Shown in pieces: positions 16,409-23,316 of a stretch of DNA of 37,936 nt. A program made the translations under genes and the position numbers. Source of the stretch: a virus; IMG/VR virus record IMGVR_UViG_3300007735_000694, positions 1-37,936 of that record; one strand, 5' to 3'. The stretch's first letter is position 1; each line of letters starts with the position of its first letter. The notes under the pieces are model-generated. The model saw nothing but the letters and a program-made list of their open reading frames with translations, was not told where the DNA came from and searched no databases.

Positions 16409-17192
16409 CATCGTCTGCAACATGCCCGCGGAGCAGTACCATGCTACCCGCGCTCTCTCGAAGTCCGGGCTAGATCAGTTCCGTAAATCGCCTGCTCACT
16501 TCCGCGCTTGGCAGGATGGACTGATTAAGAACGAATCCAGCCCCGCGCTGGAGTTCGGCACATCGGCTCACATGGCCGTCCTTGAGCCTCACCTCTTCAT
16601 CCAGAAGTACACTAAGTTCAGCGGCGACAAGCGCACGAAGGAAGGCAAGGCCGCTTGGCAGGCCATCATCGACAGCGGCAAGACTCCGCTGAGCGAGGAC
16701 CATTGGGAATGCGTCAACGGAGTCGCAGCCGCTGTCCACGCTCACCCTGGTGCGGCTAAGCTGATCGATGCGATCAAGCCCGGACGCTTCGAGGTCTCTG
16801 CCTTCGACAACTGGATGGGTACGAAGGTCAAGGCTCGCATCGATGGACTCGGTGATGACTACATCATCGATCTAAAGACCACGCAGGATGCGTCACCGGC
16901 AGCATTCGCAAAGTCCTGCGCCCAGTTCCGATACCACGTTCAAGCCGCTTGGTATCAGACCATCACCAAGACAAGCCGCTTCGTCTTCATCGCAGTCGAG
17001 AAGGAAGCACCCTATGGCGTGGCCTGCTATGAGCTTGATCAGCAGGCCATCGATCTCGGAGTCTCGATCATCGAGGAGCAACTCCGCACGTTCAACGAGT
17101 GCCAAGCCCTCAACTCTTGGCCCTGCTACTCGTCTCAAATTGAAACCCTTTCGCTGCCCGCGTGGGCGGCGCGTCAGTCAGAACAACAATAA
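16401..17192 (+). CDS. RecE/YqaJ-like 5'-3' exonuclease (PD-(D/E)XK nuclease)
   Basis: 263 residues. The N-terminus (LSKSGLDQFRKSPAHFRAWQ) matches the opening helix of RecE-type nucleases. EFGTSAHMAVLEP (about residues 51-63) contributes a conserved His. The catalytic core is ARIDGLGDDYIIDLKTTQDA, with Asp148, Asp157 and Lys159. FRYHVQAAWYQ (about 177-186) is the Q-x-x-x-Y motif of the family. ATG 16401 lies inside the end of the RecT gene, an eight-base overlap. It would resect double-stranded ends to give 3' single strands for the annealing protein. An in-frame extension upstream would only duplicate RecT sequence in another frame and is rejected. Confidence 0.9.
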   Translation: MANIVCNMPAEQYHATRALSKSGLDQFRKSPAHFRAWQDGLIKNESSPALEFGTSAHMAVLEPHLFIQKYTKFSGDKRTKEGKAAWQAIIDSGKTPLSEDHWECVNGVAAAVHAHPGAAKLIDAIKPGRFEVSAFDNWMGTKVKARIDGLGDDYIIDLKTTQDASPAAFAKSCAQFRYHVQAAWYQTITKTSRFVFIAVEKEAPYGVACYELDQQAIDLGVSIIEEQLRTFNECQALNSWPCYSSQIETLSLPAWAARQSEQQ

Positions 17193-17214
17193 CAACGACA
17201 CACACACCAAACAC

Positions 17215-17634
17215 ATGACATTCAAAGTAGATCGTTCCCAAGCAGAAGTGAAACCGTTCGCCGGCCCCGGCGAATACACAGTCGTCATCTCGGCCTGCAA
17301 AGATGATGGTCTGGACAAGAGCGGAAACTCCATCGTCAGCCTCCGCTACAAGGGGCCGAGCGGTGAGGTCCTCAGCGATCGGTTCGTATTGAAGGACACC
17401 ATGATGTGGCGTCTTCAGGCCCTGATCTCTGCGACCGAGGCTAACATCGATGACGGTGCCGAGTTCGATTTTAGCGTGAGCGGAGCCTTCTATCGTTTCC
17501 TCCAGGGCTTCGTCGGGCTGTCGCTCGTGATCACCATCGAGGAGGAGAAGTACACCGACAAGAACGGTCAGGAGCAGACCGCGCTCCGCGTCCGCCGCAT
17601 GAAGAAGGTGCCGTCCGACAACGACGGTCTCTGA
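17215..17634 (+). CDS. Putative single-stranded DNA-binding protein
   Basis: 139 residues from ATG 17215. Beta-rich sequence (GEYTVVISACKDDGLDKSGN; IVSLRYKGPSGEVLSDRFVL) is followed by a helical segment (MMWRLQALISATEANIDDGA) and a final strand pair (GLSLVITIEEEKYTDKNGQE; RVRRMKKVP). This is the arrangement of phage SSB-like proteins of the DUF669 type, an OB-fold with charged ends. It follows the nuclease gene after a 22-base A/C-rich leader that contains CAACGACA and no Shine-Dalgarno, and is followed by a strong terminator. Function is inferred from fold pattern and module context. Confidence 0.65.
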   Translation: MTFKVDRSQAEVKPFAGPGEYTVVISACKDDGLDKSGNSIVSLRYKGPSGEVLSDRFVLKDTMMWRLQALISATEANIDDGAEFDFSVSGAFYRFLQGFVGLSLVITIEEEKYTDKNGQEQTALRVRRMKKVPSDNDGL

Positions 17635-17645
17635 TCGGTAAACAA

Positions 17646-17677
17646 AAGCCCCCGGAGGTTACAGCCTCCGGGGGTTT
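17646..17677 (+). terminator. Rho-independent terminator after the recombination module
   Basis: A perfect 10-bp stem, CCCCCGGAGG (17649-17658) with CCTCCGGGGG (17665-17674), has a six-base loop. It is flanked by AAAA on the left and TTT on the right, so the stem can be extended by A-T pairs. It lies 14 bases after the SSB-like stop and would end transcription from the early promoter before the helicase gene. The T-tract is short. Confidence 0.85.
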
Positions 17678-17715
17678 GCAATGAGTCCAAAAACAACAAA
17701 GCGCAACGACACGCT

Positions 17716-19206
17716 ATGCAACTGAGACCGTACCAAGAAGAGTGTGTGGGTCAAGTCTTCCAGTCTTGGGAAGATTATCAACGATCGCTGATCGTCATCC
17801 CCACTGGTGGCGGGAAGACCATCGTCTTCGCTCACATAGCCAATCGCGCCCAGGGTCGCACCCTTATCATCGCGCACCGCGAAGAACTCCTTCAGCAGGC
17901 CAAGGACAAGATCAAGCAGGCCGTCGGTCGAGACGCTGCACTCGAACGCGCTGAGGACTTCGCTGGTCAAGAGTTCCGTATCGTCGTCGGATCCATTCAA
18001 ACCCTTCTCCGCCGACACAATCGGTTCGCTCCAGATTACTTCACCAACATCATCATCGACGAGGCGCACCACGTTGCAGCCGACTCGTACCAGAGCGTCC
18101 TAAGCCACTTTCCGCAGGCCAATATCCTCGGGGTCACAGCAACCCCAGATCGCTCCGATAAGAAGCAGCTCGGGTCATTCTTCGAGAACGTGGCCTACGA
18201 GGTCACACTCCTCGATCTCATCAAGCAGGGCTATCTCGTGCCCATCAAGGCCCGTGTCTGCGATGTCTCCATCGATCTCACCAAGGTCAAGTTCCACGCT
18301 GGCGACTTCGATGCCAATGACACCGCTCACGCCATCGAGCCGTACCTCGAACGCATAGCAGCCCAGATCAAGCAGTTCGGCGGGAAGAAGACCATCGTGT
18401 TCCTACCGCTCATCGCCACATCGGAAAAGATGACCTCCATCTGCCGCGCCATCGGACTCGATGCCGAGCACGTGGATGGCACCAGCACCGATCGCAAGGA
18501 GATCCTCAAGCGGTTCGCCCAGAAGCAGCGCGGAGTCCTCTGCAATGCCATGCTGCTGACCGAGGGGTACGATGAGCCCAGCATCGACACCATCGTCTGC
18601 CTGCGACCCACCAGAAGCCGCTCGCTCTACACCCAGATGATCGGTCGCGGAACCCGGCTACATGCCGGCAAGACGCATCTCACCATCCTCGACTTCCTGT
18701 GGATGACCGGACGCCACAAGCTCGTGCGTCCCACGCGCCTCATCTCCCAGGATGAGATCGGAGAAATCGCTGATGAACTCATAGCCAAGCAGGGCGAGTT
18801 CGATCTCCAGGAGGTCGTCAACGACGCGGTGATCCAGCGCGAGAACGCGTTGGCCAAGCAGTTGGCTCAGAAGAAGAAGCTGTCCGGTAAGACCATCGAT
18901 CCGCTAGAGTTCGCCCTGTCGATCCACGACACAACGATGGCCGACTGGGAACCGACCATGCCGTGGCACTCGCAGCCGGTCACTGAATCGCAGGCCAAGA
19001 CACTCAAGAGCTTCGGGTTCTCCACAGACTCGATCACCTGCCGCGGTCAGGCCAGCGCGGTGCTGGAGCGTGTGATGAATCGAGCGGCCCTCAAGCTCGC
19101 CACACCCAAGCAGGTTCGCTGTCTGACCCGTTTCGGAATCAAGAACGCGCACACATGGAAGTTCGATGCGGCATCCCAATTCCTCTCGAAGGCATTCAAA
19201 CGATGA
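17716..19206 (+). CDS. Superfamily 2 DNA helicase
   Basis: 496 residues. Motifs in order: Q-motif region LRPYQEECVG near the start, Walker A PTGGGKT (29-35), AHREELLQQA (Ia), DEAH (115-118), TATPDR (III, 141-146), LTEGYDEP (V, about 281-288) and QMIGRGTR (VI, 307-314). The C-terminal 120 residues carry two similar helix-hairpin-like units (SQAKTLKSFGFSTDSITCRG and TPKQVRCLTRFGIKNAHTWK) that probably bind DNA. It would unwind or remodel DNA during phage replication or recombination. The leader is A/C-rich with CAACGACA and no Shine-Dalgarno; the next gene overlaps by four bases. Confidence 0.92.
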   Translation: MQLRPYQEECVGQVFQSWEDYQRSLIVIPTGGGKTIVFAHIANRAQGRTLIIAHREELLQQAKDKIKQAVGRDAALERAEDFAGQEFRIVVGSIQTLLRRHNRFAPDYFTNIIIDEAHHVAADSYQSVLSHFPQANILGVTATPDRSDKKQLGSFFENVAYEVTLLDLIKQGYLVPIKARVCDVSIDLTKVKFHAGDFDANDTAHAIEPYLERIAAQIKQFGGKKTIVFLPLIATSEKMTSICRAIGLDAEHVDGTSTDRKEILKRFAQKQRGVLCNAMLLTEGYDEPSIDTIVCLRPTRSRSLYTQMIGRGTRLHAGKTHLTILDFLWMTGRHKLVRPTRLISQDEIGEIADELIAKQGEFDLQEVVNDAVIQRENALAKQLAQKKKLSGKTIDPLEFALSIHDTTMADWEPTMPWHSQPVTESQAKTLKSFGFSTDSITCRGQASAVLERVMNRAALKLATPKQVRCLTRFGIKNAHTWKFDAASQFLSKAFKR

Positions 19207-19340
19207 GCACCGCACTGACCATCATCTCCATGGCGGCGCTGATGCCCATCTGCGTGATCGCAGGCATCTACGTGGGCCACACTCTCACCATCAAGTCCCA
19301 ACAAACAACCAATGAGCAATCGAATCGTAATCGCATGTGA
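19203..19340 (+). CDS. Small single-span membrane protein
   Basis: 45 residues, ATGA overlap with the helicase stop. One hydrophobic helix (LTIISMAALMPICVIAGIYV) fills residues 5-24, followed by a polar C-terminus (KSQQTTNEQSNRNR). The last 29 bases overlap the start of the resolvase gene in another frame. Its function is unknown; it may act in the host membrane or serve mainly as a coupling reading frame. There are no cysteines beyond one inside the helix. Confidence 0.55.
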   Translation: MSTALTIISMAALMPICVIAGIYVGHTLTIKSQQTTNEQSNRNRM

Positions 19341-19770
19341 CCCCGGCGTGAACGGCGGGTTCGCGGTCCAGACATTGGACGGCATCCTCCTGTTCCCAAT
19401 GCCCGAGTCACTCCCCGACATGGCGCAACTCCTCACCGGGTTCAAGGTGGCAGATAGCCACCTGTGGATCGAGAAGGTGCCCAAGTTCGTGAGCAAGCTG
19501 ACCCCGGCCTCCGCGGTCGCCACGCTCCACGAGAACTACGGCATCATCCAGGGCTTGGCCTACGCCACCGGCTACGCGCTGCACAGGGTCGAACCCAAGG
19601 TGTGGCAGGAACCCCTCGGCCTCGGCGGTCGCAAGGCCTGCGCCACCGGCCCTGAATGGAAGCGCAAGCTCAAGAGCAAAGCCCAAGAGCTGTACCCGCA
19701 CCTCGATGTGACGCTCGGCAACGCGGACGCGCTGCTGATCCTTCACTACGCCCAGGGAGGTGGCCGATGA
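19312..19770 (+). CDS. RuvC-like Holliday junction resolvase
   Basis: 152 residues. An RNase H-type fold is indicated by RIVIACDPGVNGGFAV with catalytic Asp10, WIEKVPKFV with Glu54 and GNADALLILHYA with Asp139. The spacing matches phage RuvC/crossover-junction endodeoxyribonucleases. ATG 19312 lies inside the membrane protein gene. It would resolve branched DNA before packaging, in keeping with the recombination genes nearby. The last Gly/Arg-rich residues run into the next start (ATGA at 19767). Confidence 0.85.
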   Translation: MSNRIVIACDPGVNGGFAVQTLDGILLFPMPESLPDMAQLLTGFKVADSHLWIEKVPKFVSKLTPASAVATLHENYGIIQGLAYATGYALHRVEPKVWQEPLGLGGRKACATGPEWKRKLKSKAQELYPHLDVTLGNADALLILHYAQGGGR

Positions 19771-19916
19771 GCGAGCTTGCTAAGAAGATCGATCAGCAGG
19801 GCACCGGAGTGTACCAGATGACCCGCAAGGAAGCGGGCGAGGCATACCGCGCTGCGAAGAAGGTCAAAGCCTATCAGATCACGTACTGGAACCGGAAGAA
19901 GAAGGAGGGCAAATGA
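19767..19916 (+). CDS. Very small basic protein
   Basis: 49 residues, ATGA overlaps at both ends. The sequence GTGVYQMTRKEAGEAYRAAK then KVKAYQITYWNRKKKEGK is strongly basic and may be a small DNA/RNA-binding peptide. A GGGAGG sits six bases before its ATG, within the resolvase gene. The last codons (AAG GAG GGC AAA TGA) supply the ribosome-binding sequence for the next gene, an early form of the junction seen repeatedly downstream. Function unknown. Confidence 0.55.
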   Translation: MSELAKKIDQQGTGVYQMTRKEAGEAYRAAKKVKAYQITYWNRKKKEGK

Positions 19917-20155
19917 GCAACCAGATCAACGACGGAGGACCGGCATTTGCACGGGACAGCCACATGGATAAGCAACTCGGTTTGTACGTCCACCAGCAGG
20001 GGATGTCCCTCCGCGACTACTTCGCGGCGGCGGCGTTGCAGGGGTTGTTGTCGATCATGGCAAAGGATTATGACGCATTCTTTGCGAACAAATTGGCTCA
20101 TGCTTGTTACGAAACTGCCGACGCAATGATCAAAGCGAAGGAGGCCAAGCCGTGA
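19913..20155 (+). CDS. Conserved small phage protein (GMSLRDYFAA family)
   Basis: 80 residues. NDGGPAFARDSHMDKQLGLY then HQQGMSLRDYFAAAALQGLL is a pattern I know from many phage and prophage small proteins of unknown function. The C-terminal helix HACYETADAMIKAKEAKP ends in the K-E-x-K-P peptide that recurs in the following genes. The gene starts at ATGA and its end gives the Shine-Dalgarno and GTG start of the next. Confidence 0.7.
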   Translation: MSNQINDGGPAFARDSHMDKQLGLYVHQQGMSLRDYFAAAALQGLLSIMAKDYDAFFANKLAHACYETADAMIKAKEAKP

Positions 20156-20379
20156 TTTCTCAAATCCACTACGCCGAGACGCAATACGGATTCGATTGGG
20201 GTGCCGTAAAAGTCATTCGCGGATTCTCTGACAAAGAGAAGGGATGGGTGTGGCTGCTTCTGGAAACACCGAAACATCAGGGACGAAACTCGCTGCAAAT
20301 CCGAGTCACCAAGTCTGGAAAGATTCGGATTGCAGATGCGAACGGAGAATGGACGCGAGCCAAGGAGTCCAAGCCGTGA
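20152..20379 (+). CDS. Small coupled protein 1 of the K-E-x-K-P chain
   Basis: 75 residues from GTG 20152 within the coupling cassette. The body is beta-rich (VKVIRGFSDKEKGWVWLLLE, then LQIRVTKSGKIRIADANGEW), which could be a small barrel. The C-terminus is TRAKESKP. No cysteine cluster, membrane segment or recognised family. It shares only the coupling peptide with its neighbours. Confidence 0.65.
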   Translation: MISQIHYAETQYGFDWGAVKVIRGFSDKEKGWVWLLLETPKHQGRNSLQIRVTKSGKIRIADANGEWTRAKESKP

Positions 20380-20660
20380 GCAGCGACGCACTTGAATACT
20401 TCTATGGAATTACACCAGAAAGACTCGATGCCATGAAAAATACACCACCCCCAAAATCAACCGATGAAGCGTGGAAGGAACATTACCGCTTGCAGGAGGA
20501 ATACATCGAAGAACTGGAGCGTGAAATCGACCGCTTGAAGATGCGAATCCTGTCGCTGGAAGTGGCAGGTCAGAACGTGGTCTACCAAGCCACGGAGATG
20601 TCGAAGCACGGAGCAATCAGAGAATGGATGAATCTAATGAAGAAGGAGGCCAAGCCGTGA
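20376..20660 (+). CDS. Small coupled coiled-coil protein
   Basis: 94 residues from GTG 20376. The N-terminal part (SDALEYFYGITPERLDAMKN) is followed by one long charged helix (RLQEEYIEELEREIDRLKMR), almost certainly a coiled coil with leucine spacing. The tail ends LMKKEAKP. It probably oligomerises. Unknown function. Start and stop both lie in the repeated coupling cassette. Confidence 0.65.
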   Translation: MSSDALEYFYGITPERLDAMKNTPPPKSTDEAWKEHYRLQEEYIEELEREIDRLKMRILSLEVAGQNVVYQATEMSKHGAIREWMNLMKKEAKP

Positions 20661-21013
20661 GCGATACTATGTGCGCCAAGACCACAGAAACAAGTCGATG
20701 CCAACGATGTGGGTCTGAGTTTGATTGGCTTTCTGACGGAACCAAAGTTCATGCAGGAAAACGGTATTTTGAAAGCGATTCGTTGTTGTGTTTAGAGCGA
20801 CAACTCAACGCAGCGAACACCAAGATCAAGCGGTTGGAGGAGTTCGTTGAGCAACTGACGAATCCGAAGTTCACACGCGACGATTTGCCTAAAGAAGCGT
20901 TGCTTCAGTACATCAAACGGATGGAGGAGGCGGGGGATGCGATGATAAACGAAGGGTGGAATGAACCGCACCTAGCAAACGCATGGCGCAAAGCCAAGGA
21001 GGTCAAGCCGTGA
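20657..21013 (+). CDS. Small coupled protein with Cys pair and coiled coil
   Basis: 118 residues from GTG 20657. An N-terminal CQRCGSEFDWLSDGTK carries one CxxC pair, half of a zinc ribbon; another Cys follows in LLCLERQLN. Then a coiled coil (NTKIKRLEEFVEQL) and a C-terminal helix with RMEEAGDAM that is repeated, with changes, in two later genes of the chain. The tail LANAWRKAKEVKP is nearly the same as that of the next gene, also at the DNA level, so the two 3' ends are duplicated. Function unknown. Confidence 0.65.
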   Translation: MSDTMCAKTTETSRCQRCGSEFDWLSDGTKVHAGKRYFESDSLLCLERQLNAANTKIKRLEEFVEQLTNPKFTRDDLPKEALLQYIKRMEEAGDAMINEGWNEPHLANAWRKAKEVKP

Positions 21014-21354
21014 ATACCGTACCAGACAAATGCCCGTTCTGCGAGTCGCAGATCATGGTTCATGGAGGAAATCTACTGAGGTCGGCGGATGGAGGGTTTA
21101 CAAGCTACGAATGCAAGACCGTTCAAGATATCGAATTGTCCGACGACGAATGGAAACGCGCCGGTCAATCTGATGCGTGCCGCAAGCGTGAGGTTCAACT
21201 GCTGACGAAGCAGCGTGATGAAGCGCGTGAGCGAATCAAGCGGCTGGAGGAGTCGGGAGATGCGATGGCCGCATGGCTGTCAGATCCAAGGAATCTTGGA
21301 GACGATCCGTTCATGTCTTCGCAATGGCGCAAAGCCAAGGAGGACAAGCCGTGA
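21010..21354 (+). CDS. Small coupled zinc-ribbon-like protein with coiled coil
   Basis: 114 residues from GTG 21010. CPFCESQIMV and, about 30 residues on, YECKTV with a later Cys (DACRKREVQ) give a possible zinc-ribbon like those of restriction-alleviation-type small phage proteins. The following helix (QRDEARERIKRLEESGDAMA) and tail SSQWRKAKEDKP parallel the preceding gene. A nucleic-acid or protein-binding role is plausible. I do not claim a specific function. Confidence 0.65.
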   Translation: MNTVPDKCPFCESQIMVHGGNLLRSADGGFTSYECKTVQDIELSDDEWKRAGQSDACRKREVQLLTKQRDEARERIKRLEESGDAMAAWLSDPRNLGDDPFMSSQWRKAKEDKP

Positions 21355-21536
21355 GTGACGAAGAATGGAAGAAGCGAGTAGAGCGAGCCGTGGAAGTTTC
21401 GACCTATTGGTTTGATAAATTCCACGCGGCCAACAACCGCATCACCCAACTAGAGCGTGAGAACGACGCTCTCCGCGCCGATCTGCTGCTGTGGGACAAA
21501 GCTGGCATCGGATTCACAACGGAGGACAAGCCGTGA
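21351..21536 (+). CDS. Small coupled coiled-coil protein
   Basis: 61 residues from GTG 21351. Mostly one helix (VERAVEVSTYWFDKFHAANN, then RITQLERENDALRADLLL) with heptad-like leucines. It ends GFTTEDKP, a variant of the coupling peptide (ACG GAG GAC AAG CCG TGA). No catalytic motif. Confidence 0.6.
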   Translation: MSDEEWKKRVERAVEVSTYWFDKFHAANNRITQLERENDALRADLLLWDKAGIGFTTEDKP

Positions 21537-21817
21537 GATTAACCCAAGGACACAAGAGAGTGCTTCTCAATGCAATCAACGGTTTGCCGGTAAAACGATG
21601 CTGCTTATTCTGCGGACACAAGCAGCTCAATTTAGAAACTGTAATCGACACAACAGAATACAACGATGGAATACCGGCAGCACTGATTCAGGGCGCAGGA
21701 CACATTCCGTTTGTTCAAGTTATCTGCGCTCAATGCGGATTCGTCCACCTCTTCAACGCCATCGCCCTTGGTGTTGTTGATAAAGAAACCGGAAAGCTAA
21801 AGGAGGCCAAGCCGTGA
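21533..21817 (+). CDS. Small coupled zinc-ribbon protein
   Basis: 94 residues from GTG 21533. Two well-separated Cys pairs, CCLFCG (about residue 24) and CAQCG (about residue 69), fit a four-cysteine zinc ribbon. The stretch between is beta-rich (LETVIDTTEYNDGIPAALI). The C-terminus is KETGKLKEAKP. This is the clearest metal-binding candidate in the chain. Its partner (DNA, RNA or protein) is unknown. Confidence 0.65.
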   Translation: MRLTQGHKRVLLNAINGLPVKRCCLFCGHKQLNLETVIDTTEYNDGIPAALIQGAGHIPFVQVICAQCGFVHLFNAIALGVVDKETGKLKEAKP

Positions 21818-22104
21818 GCCATCTTGTTAACGCCAACAAAAAGGTCGTCTCCAAAACCCCGCGCACAGACCGGCAGGTGCGACTTTGGTCTGATCTAAAT
21901 CAGCAGTGGGTTAAAATCGGATTCGCCCGTCAGCTAGAGCGGCAACTGGTTGGTGCGAACAAGAGGGTCGTTGAGCTAGAGAAGGAGAACGAACGCATCC
22001 ACAGATTGGAACGTGCTGGCGATATGCTGTGCGCCGCTGCGGCCTTCCTAGGCTGGCATGGTGAGATTGAGCAATGGAACAAGGTGAAGGTAAGGAAGCC
22101 GTGA
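21814..22104 (+). CDS. Small coupled coiled-coil protein
   Basis: 96 residues from GTG 21814. The N-terminus has TPRTDRQVRLWSDLNQQWVK, and is followed by a long helix (ARQLERQLVGANKRVVELEK) and RLERAGDMLCAAAAF, the third form of the R-L/M-E-x-x-G-D-x-L/M motif in this chain. The gene family with a 'TPRTD' start and coiled coil is common in phages and uncharacterised. Ends VRKP in the degenerate eighth cassette. Confidence 0.65.
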   Translation: MSHLVNANKKVVSKTPRTDRQVRLWSDLNQQWVKIGFARQLERQLVGANKRVVELEKENERIHRLERAGDMLCAAAAFLGWHGEIEQWNKVKVRKP

Positions 22105-22319
22105 ACGTACCAATCGGACCTGTAGCATTCGTCTTCAAGCACCGGAAGACCGGACAAGTCATCGTGGCACCCAGCGAGCGGTGGCATGAGTACTACGACA
22201 ACAAGCAGGACTGGGAACATACCGCAAGCATCAATGCCTGTATGGCCATCGAATACCTCATCAACGTCAAACCGAAGGAGCGGAACAGGTACATCAGATC
22301 ACTCACCGAAAAGGTATGA
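22101..22319 (+). CDS. Small coupled protein
   Basis: 72 residues from GTG 22101 in the last coupling cassette. The sequence GPVAFVFKHRKTGQVIVAPS suggests two beta strands; the rest is helical (TASINACMAIEYLINVKPKE). It does not end in K-E-x-K-P; the junction downstream is ATGA. Unknown function. Confidence 0.6.
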   Translation: MNVPIGPVAFVFKHRKTGQVIVAPSERWHEYYDNKQDWEHTASINACMAIEYLINVKPKERNRYIRSLTEKV

Positions 22320-22522
22320 CCCTCCTGCTCCACGAACTCCCGCACCATCACCACCTCCGAAACTCCGCACTCCAAACCATCGACGTTCGCATCAGGTGCC
22401 GACACACCAAGTCGAGCCGCGACCCTCGAACGTGGAAGATCAAGAGCAACAGCTACAACGAACTCAACGATTCCTGGCAGACGAACTTCGACTTCATCGT
22501 CACCGTCTCCAGCGACCAATAA
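22316..22522 (+). CDS. Small His-rich protein of unknown function
   Basis: 68 residues, ATGA overlap upstream. An N-terminal His cluster (LLLHELPHHHHLRN) is followed by a beta-like stretch (TIDVRIRCRHTKSSRD) and an acidic, aromatic end (SYNELNDSWQTNFDFIVTVS). Coupling at the start and the tight packing support it. Codon pattern is similar to neighbours. No family recognised. Confidence 0.5.
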   Translation: MTLLLHELPHHHHLRNSALQTIDVRIRCRHTKSSRDPRTWKIKSNSYNELNDSWQTNFDFIVTVSSDQ

Positions 22523-22526
22523 GAAA

Positions 22527-22787
22527 ATGAATCAGCTAGCAAGATTTGGGTTGACCAAGGAGTCGATGCAGCGCATGCTCGGCACCGTCACCGTAACCAC
22601 CACGGCAAAGAAACGGGAGATTCCTCCCGGTCCCAACCGTAAGTGGTACAGCGTTCCAGACGACATCAAGACCGCGATCCTCGAAGCCCACCCAACCTAC
22701 ACTTACCGTGAGTTGGCCAAGAAGTATGGCGTGTCCCTAACCAGCGTATGGAAAATCAAGAACCAAAACCAAAACAACAAGAAGTAG
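22527..22787 (+). CDS. Small helix-turn-helix protein
   Basis: 86 residues from ATG 22527. The C-terminal half (VPDDIKTAILEAHPTYTYRE, LAKKYGVSLTSVWKIKN) has the resolvase/transposase-type HTH pattern 'T-Y-R-E-L-A-K-K-Y-G-V-S-x-x-S-V-x-x-I'. The N-terminal half is basic and irregular. It probably binds DNA and may regulate nearby early genes. A second small gene starts inside its 3' end at 22748. Confidence 0.7.
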   Translation: MNQLARFGLTKESMQRMLGTVTVTTTAKKREIPPGPNRKWYSVPDDIKTAILEAHPTYTYRELAKKYGVSLTSVWKIKNQNQNNKK

Positions 22788-22927
22788 AGGAACTACAACG
22801 ATGGAAGCAGTTATGTCACGAATTGGCCGCATGCTTGGGCTGCGGCTGCACAACTCAGACCGGCCTGTGCATGCAATGCCACAAAGCCAACAAACGATAT
22901 CGAGCAGTCCAAATACCACTTCGATGA
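22748..22927 (+). CDS. Small Cys-rich (zinc-finger-like) protein, overlapping two HTH genes
   Basis: 59 residues from ATG 22748, which lies inside the previous gene, to TGA 22927, which overlaps the next start (ATGA). The first half is polar (ENQEPKPKQQEVEELQRWKQ). The second half is LCHELAACLGCGCTTQTGLC, then MQCHKANKRYR, giving C-x-x-C-x-C and C-x-x-C-H groupings typical of a small zinc-binding fold. The tight start and stop overlaps and the Cys spacing make it a convincing gene despite its length. Confidence 0.7.
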   Translation: MENQEPKPKQQEVEELQRWKQLCHELAACLGCGCTTQTGLCMQCHKANKRYRAVQIPLR

Positions 22928-23316
22928 AACTCCGCGAGTCCATAAACCAAGTCACAGAACTCAGATCCAAAGGCCACACCTACAAGTCCATTGGCCAACA
23001 ACTAGGGTTCAGCAAGCAGCGAGTCCACCAGATCCTACGATCTGCCAAGACACTCAGGGAGAATGAGGCGCTCTGGACCAACGGACTCAGCGCCCGCAAC
23101 GTGGCGATCCTATCGAAGCTCCACATCACCTCACGCGAGGTAGCCATCCACGCGGTCAATACCGGTGACATCAGGCCATTCAAGTGGGCCAACTACGGTG
23201 CCACTTCCTACACCGAACTCTGCGAATGGCTAGGCATTCAGCCGGTTGCCAATACCGCCAACAGCCGAAGCTCACGCGCATCCAAGGTCTGCCCGCACTG
23301 CAATAAACCCCTATGA
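22924..23316 (+). CDS. HTH DNA-binding protein (sigma-region-4-like)
   Basis: 130 residues from ATG 22924 (ATGA overlap with the Cys-rich gene). In-frame starts at 22801 exist but would duplicate the previous gene's DNA in another frame. NQVTELRSKGHTYKSIGQQL then GFSKQRVHQILRSAK is a canonical HTH as in sigma-70 region 4 or resolvase-type proteins. The last residues, KVCPHCNKPL, hold one CxxC pair. A second helical region (LSARNVAILSKLHITSREVA) may be another DNA-binding helix pair. A transcriptional regulator of early or late genes is likely, by inference. Confidence 0.75.
   Translation: MKLRESINQVTELRSKGHTYKSIGQQLGFSKQRVHQILRSAKTLRENEALWTNGLSARNVAILSKLHITSREVAIHAVNTGDIRPFKWANYGATSYTELCEWLGIQPVANTANSRSSRASKVCPHCNKPL

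Larger units (their letters stand above)
20138..22104 (+). repeat. Eight repeated stop/start coupling cassettes (consensus AAGGAGGNCAAGCCGTGA)
   Basis: Near-identical 18-base sequences end at 20155, 20379, 20660, 21013, 21354, 21536, 21817 and 22104. Each encodes the last residues of one gene (usually K-E-x-K-P-stop) and at the same time contains GGAGG, a seven-base spacer and the GTG start of the next gene (GTGA overlap). Copy 2 has GAGTCC, copy 6 begins ACGGAGGAC, and copy 8 is degenerate (AAGGTAAGGAAGCCGTGA). The protein ends therefore look conserved because the RNA signal is conserved. The repeats also make natural seams for recombination between genes. Confidence 0.9.

Noticed and set aside
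22801-23316. Longer (171-residue) version of the HTH protein starting at 22801
   Set aside because: The added sequence is the out-of-frame reading of the Cys-rich gene at 22748-22927, and ATG 22924 has the usual ATGA coupling.
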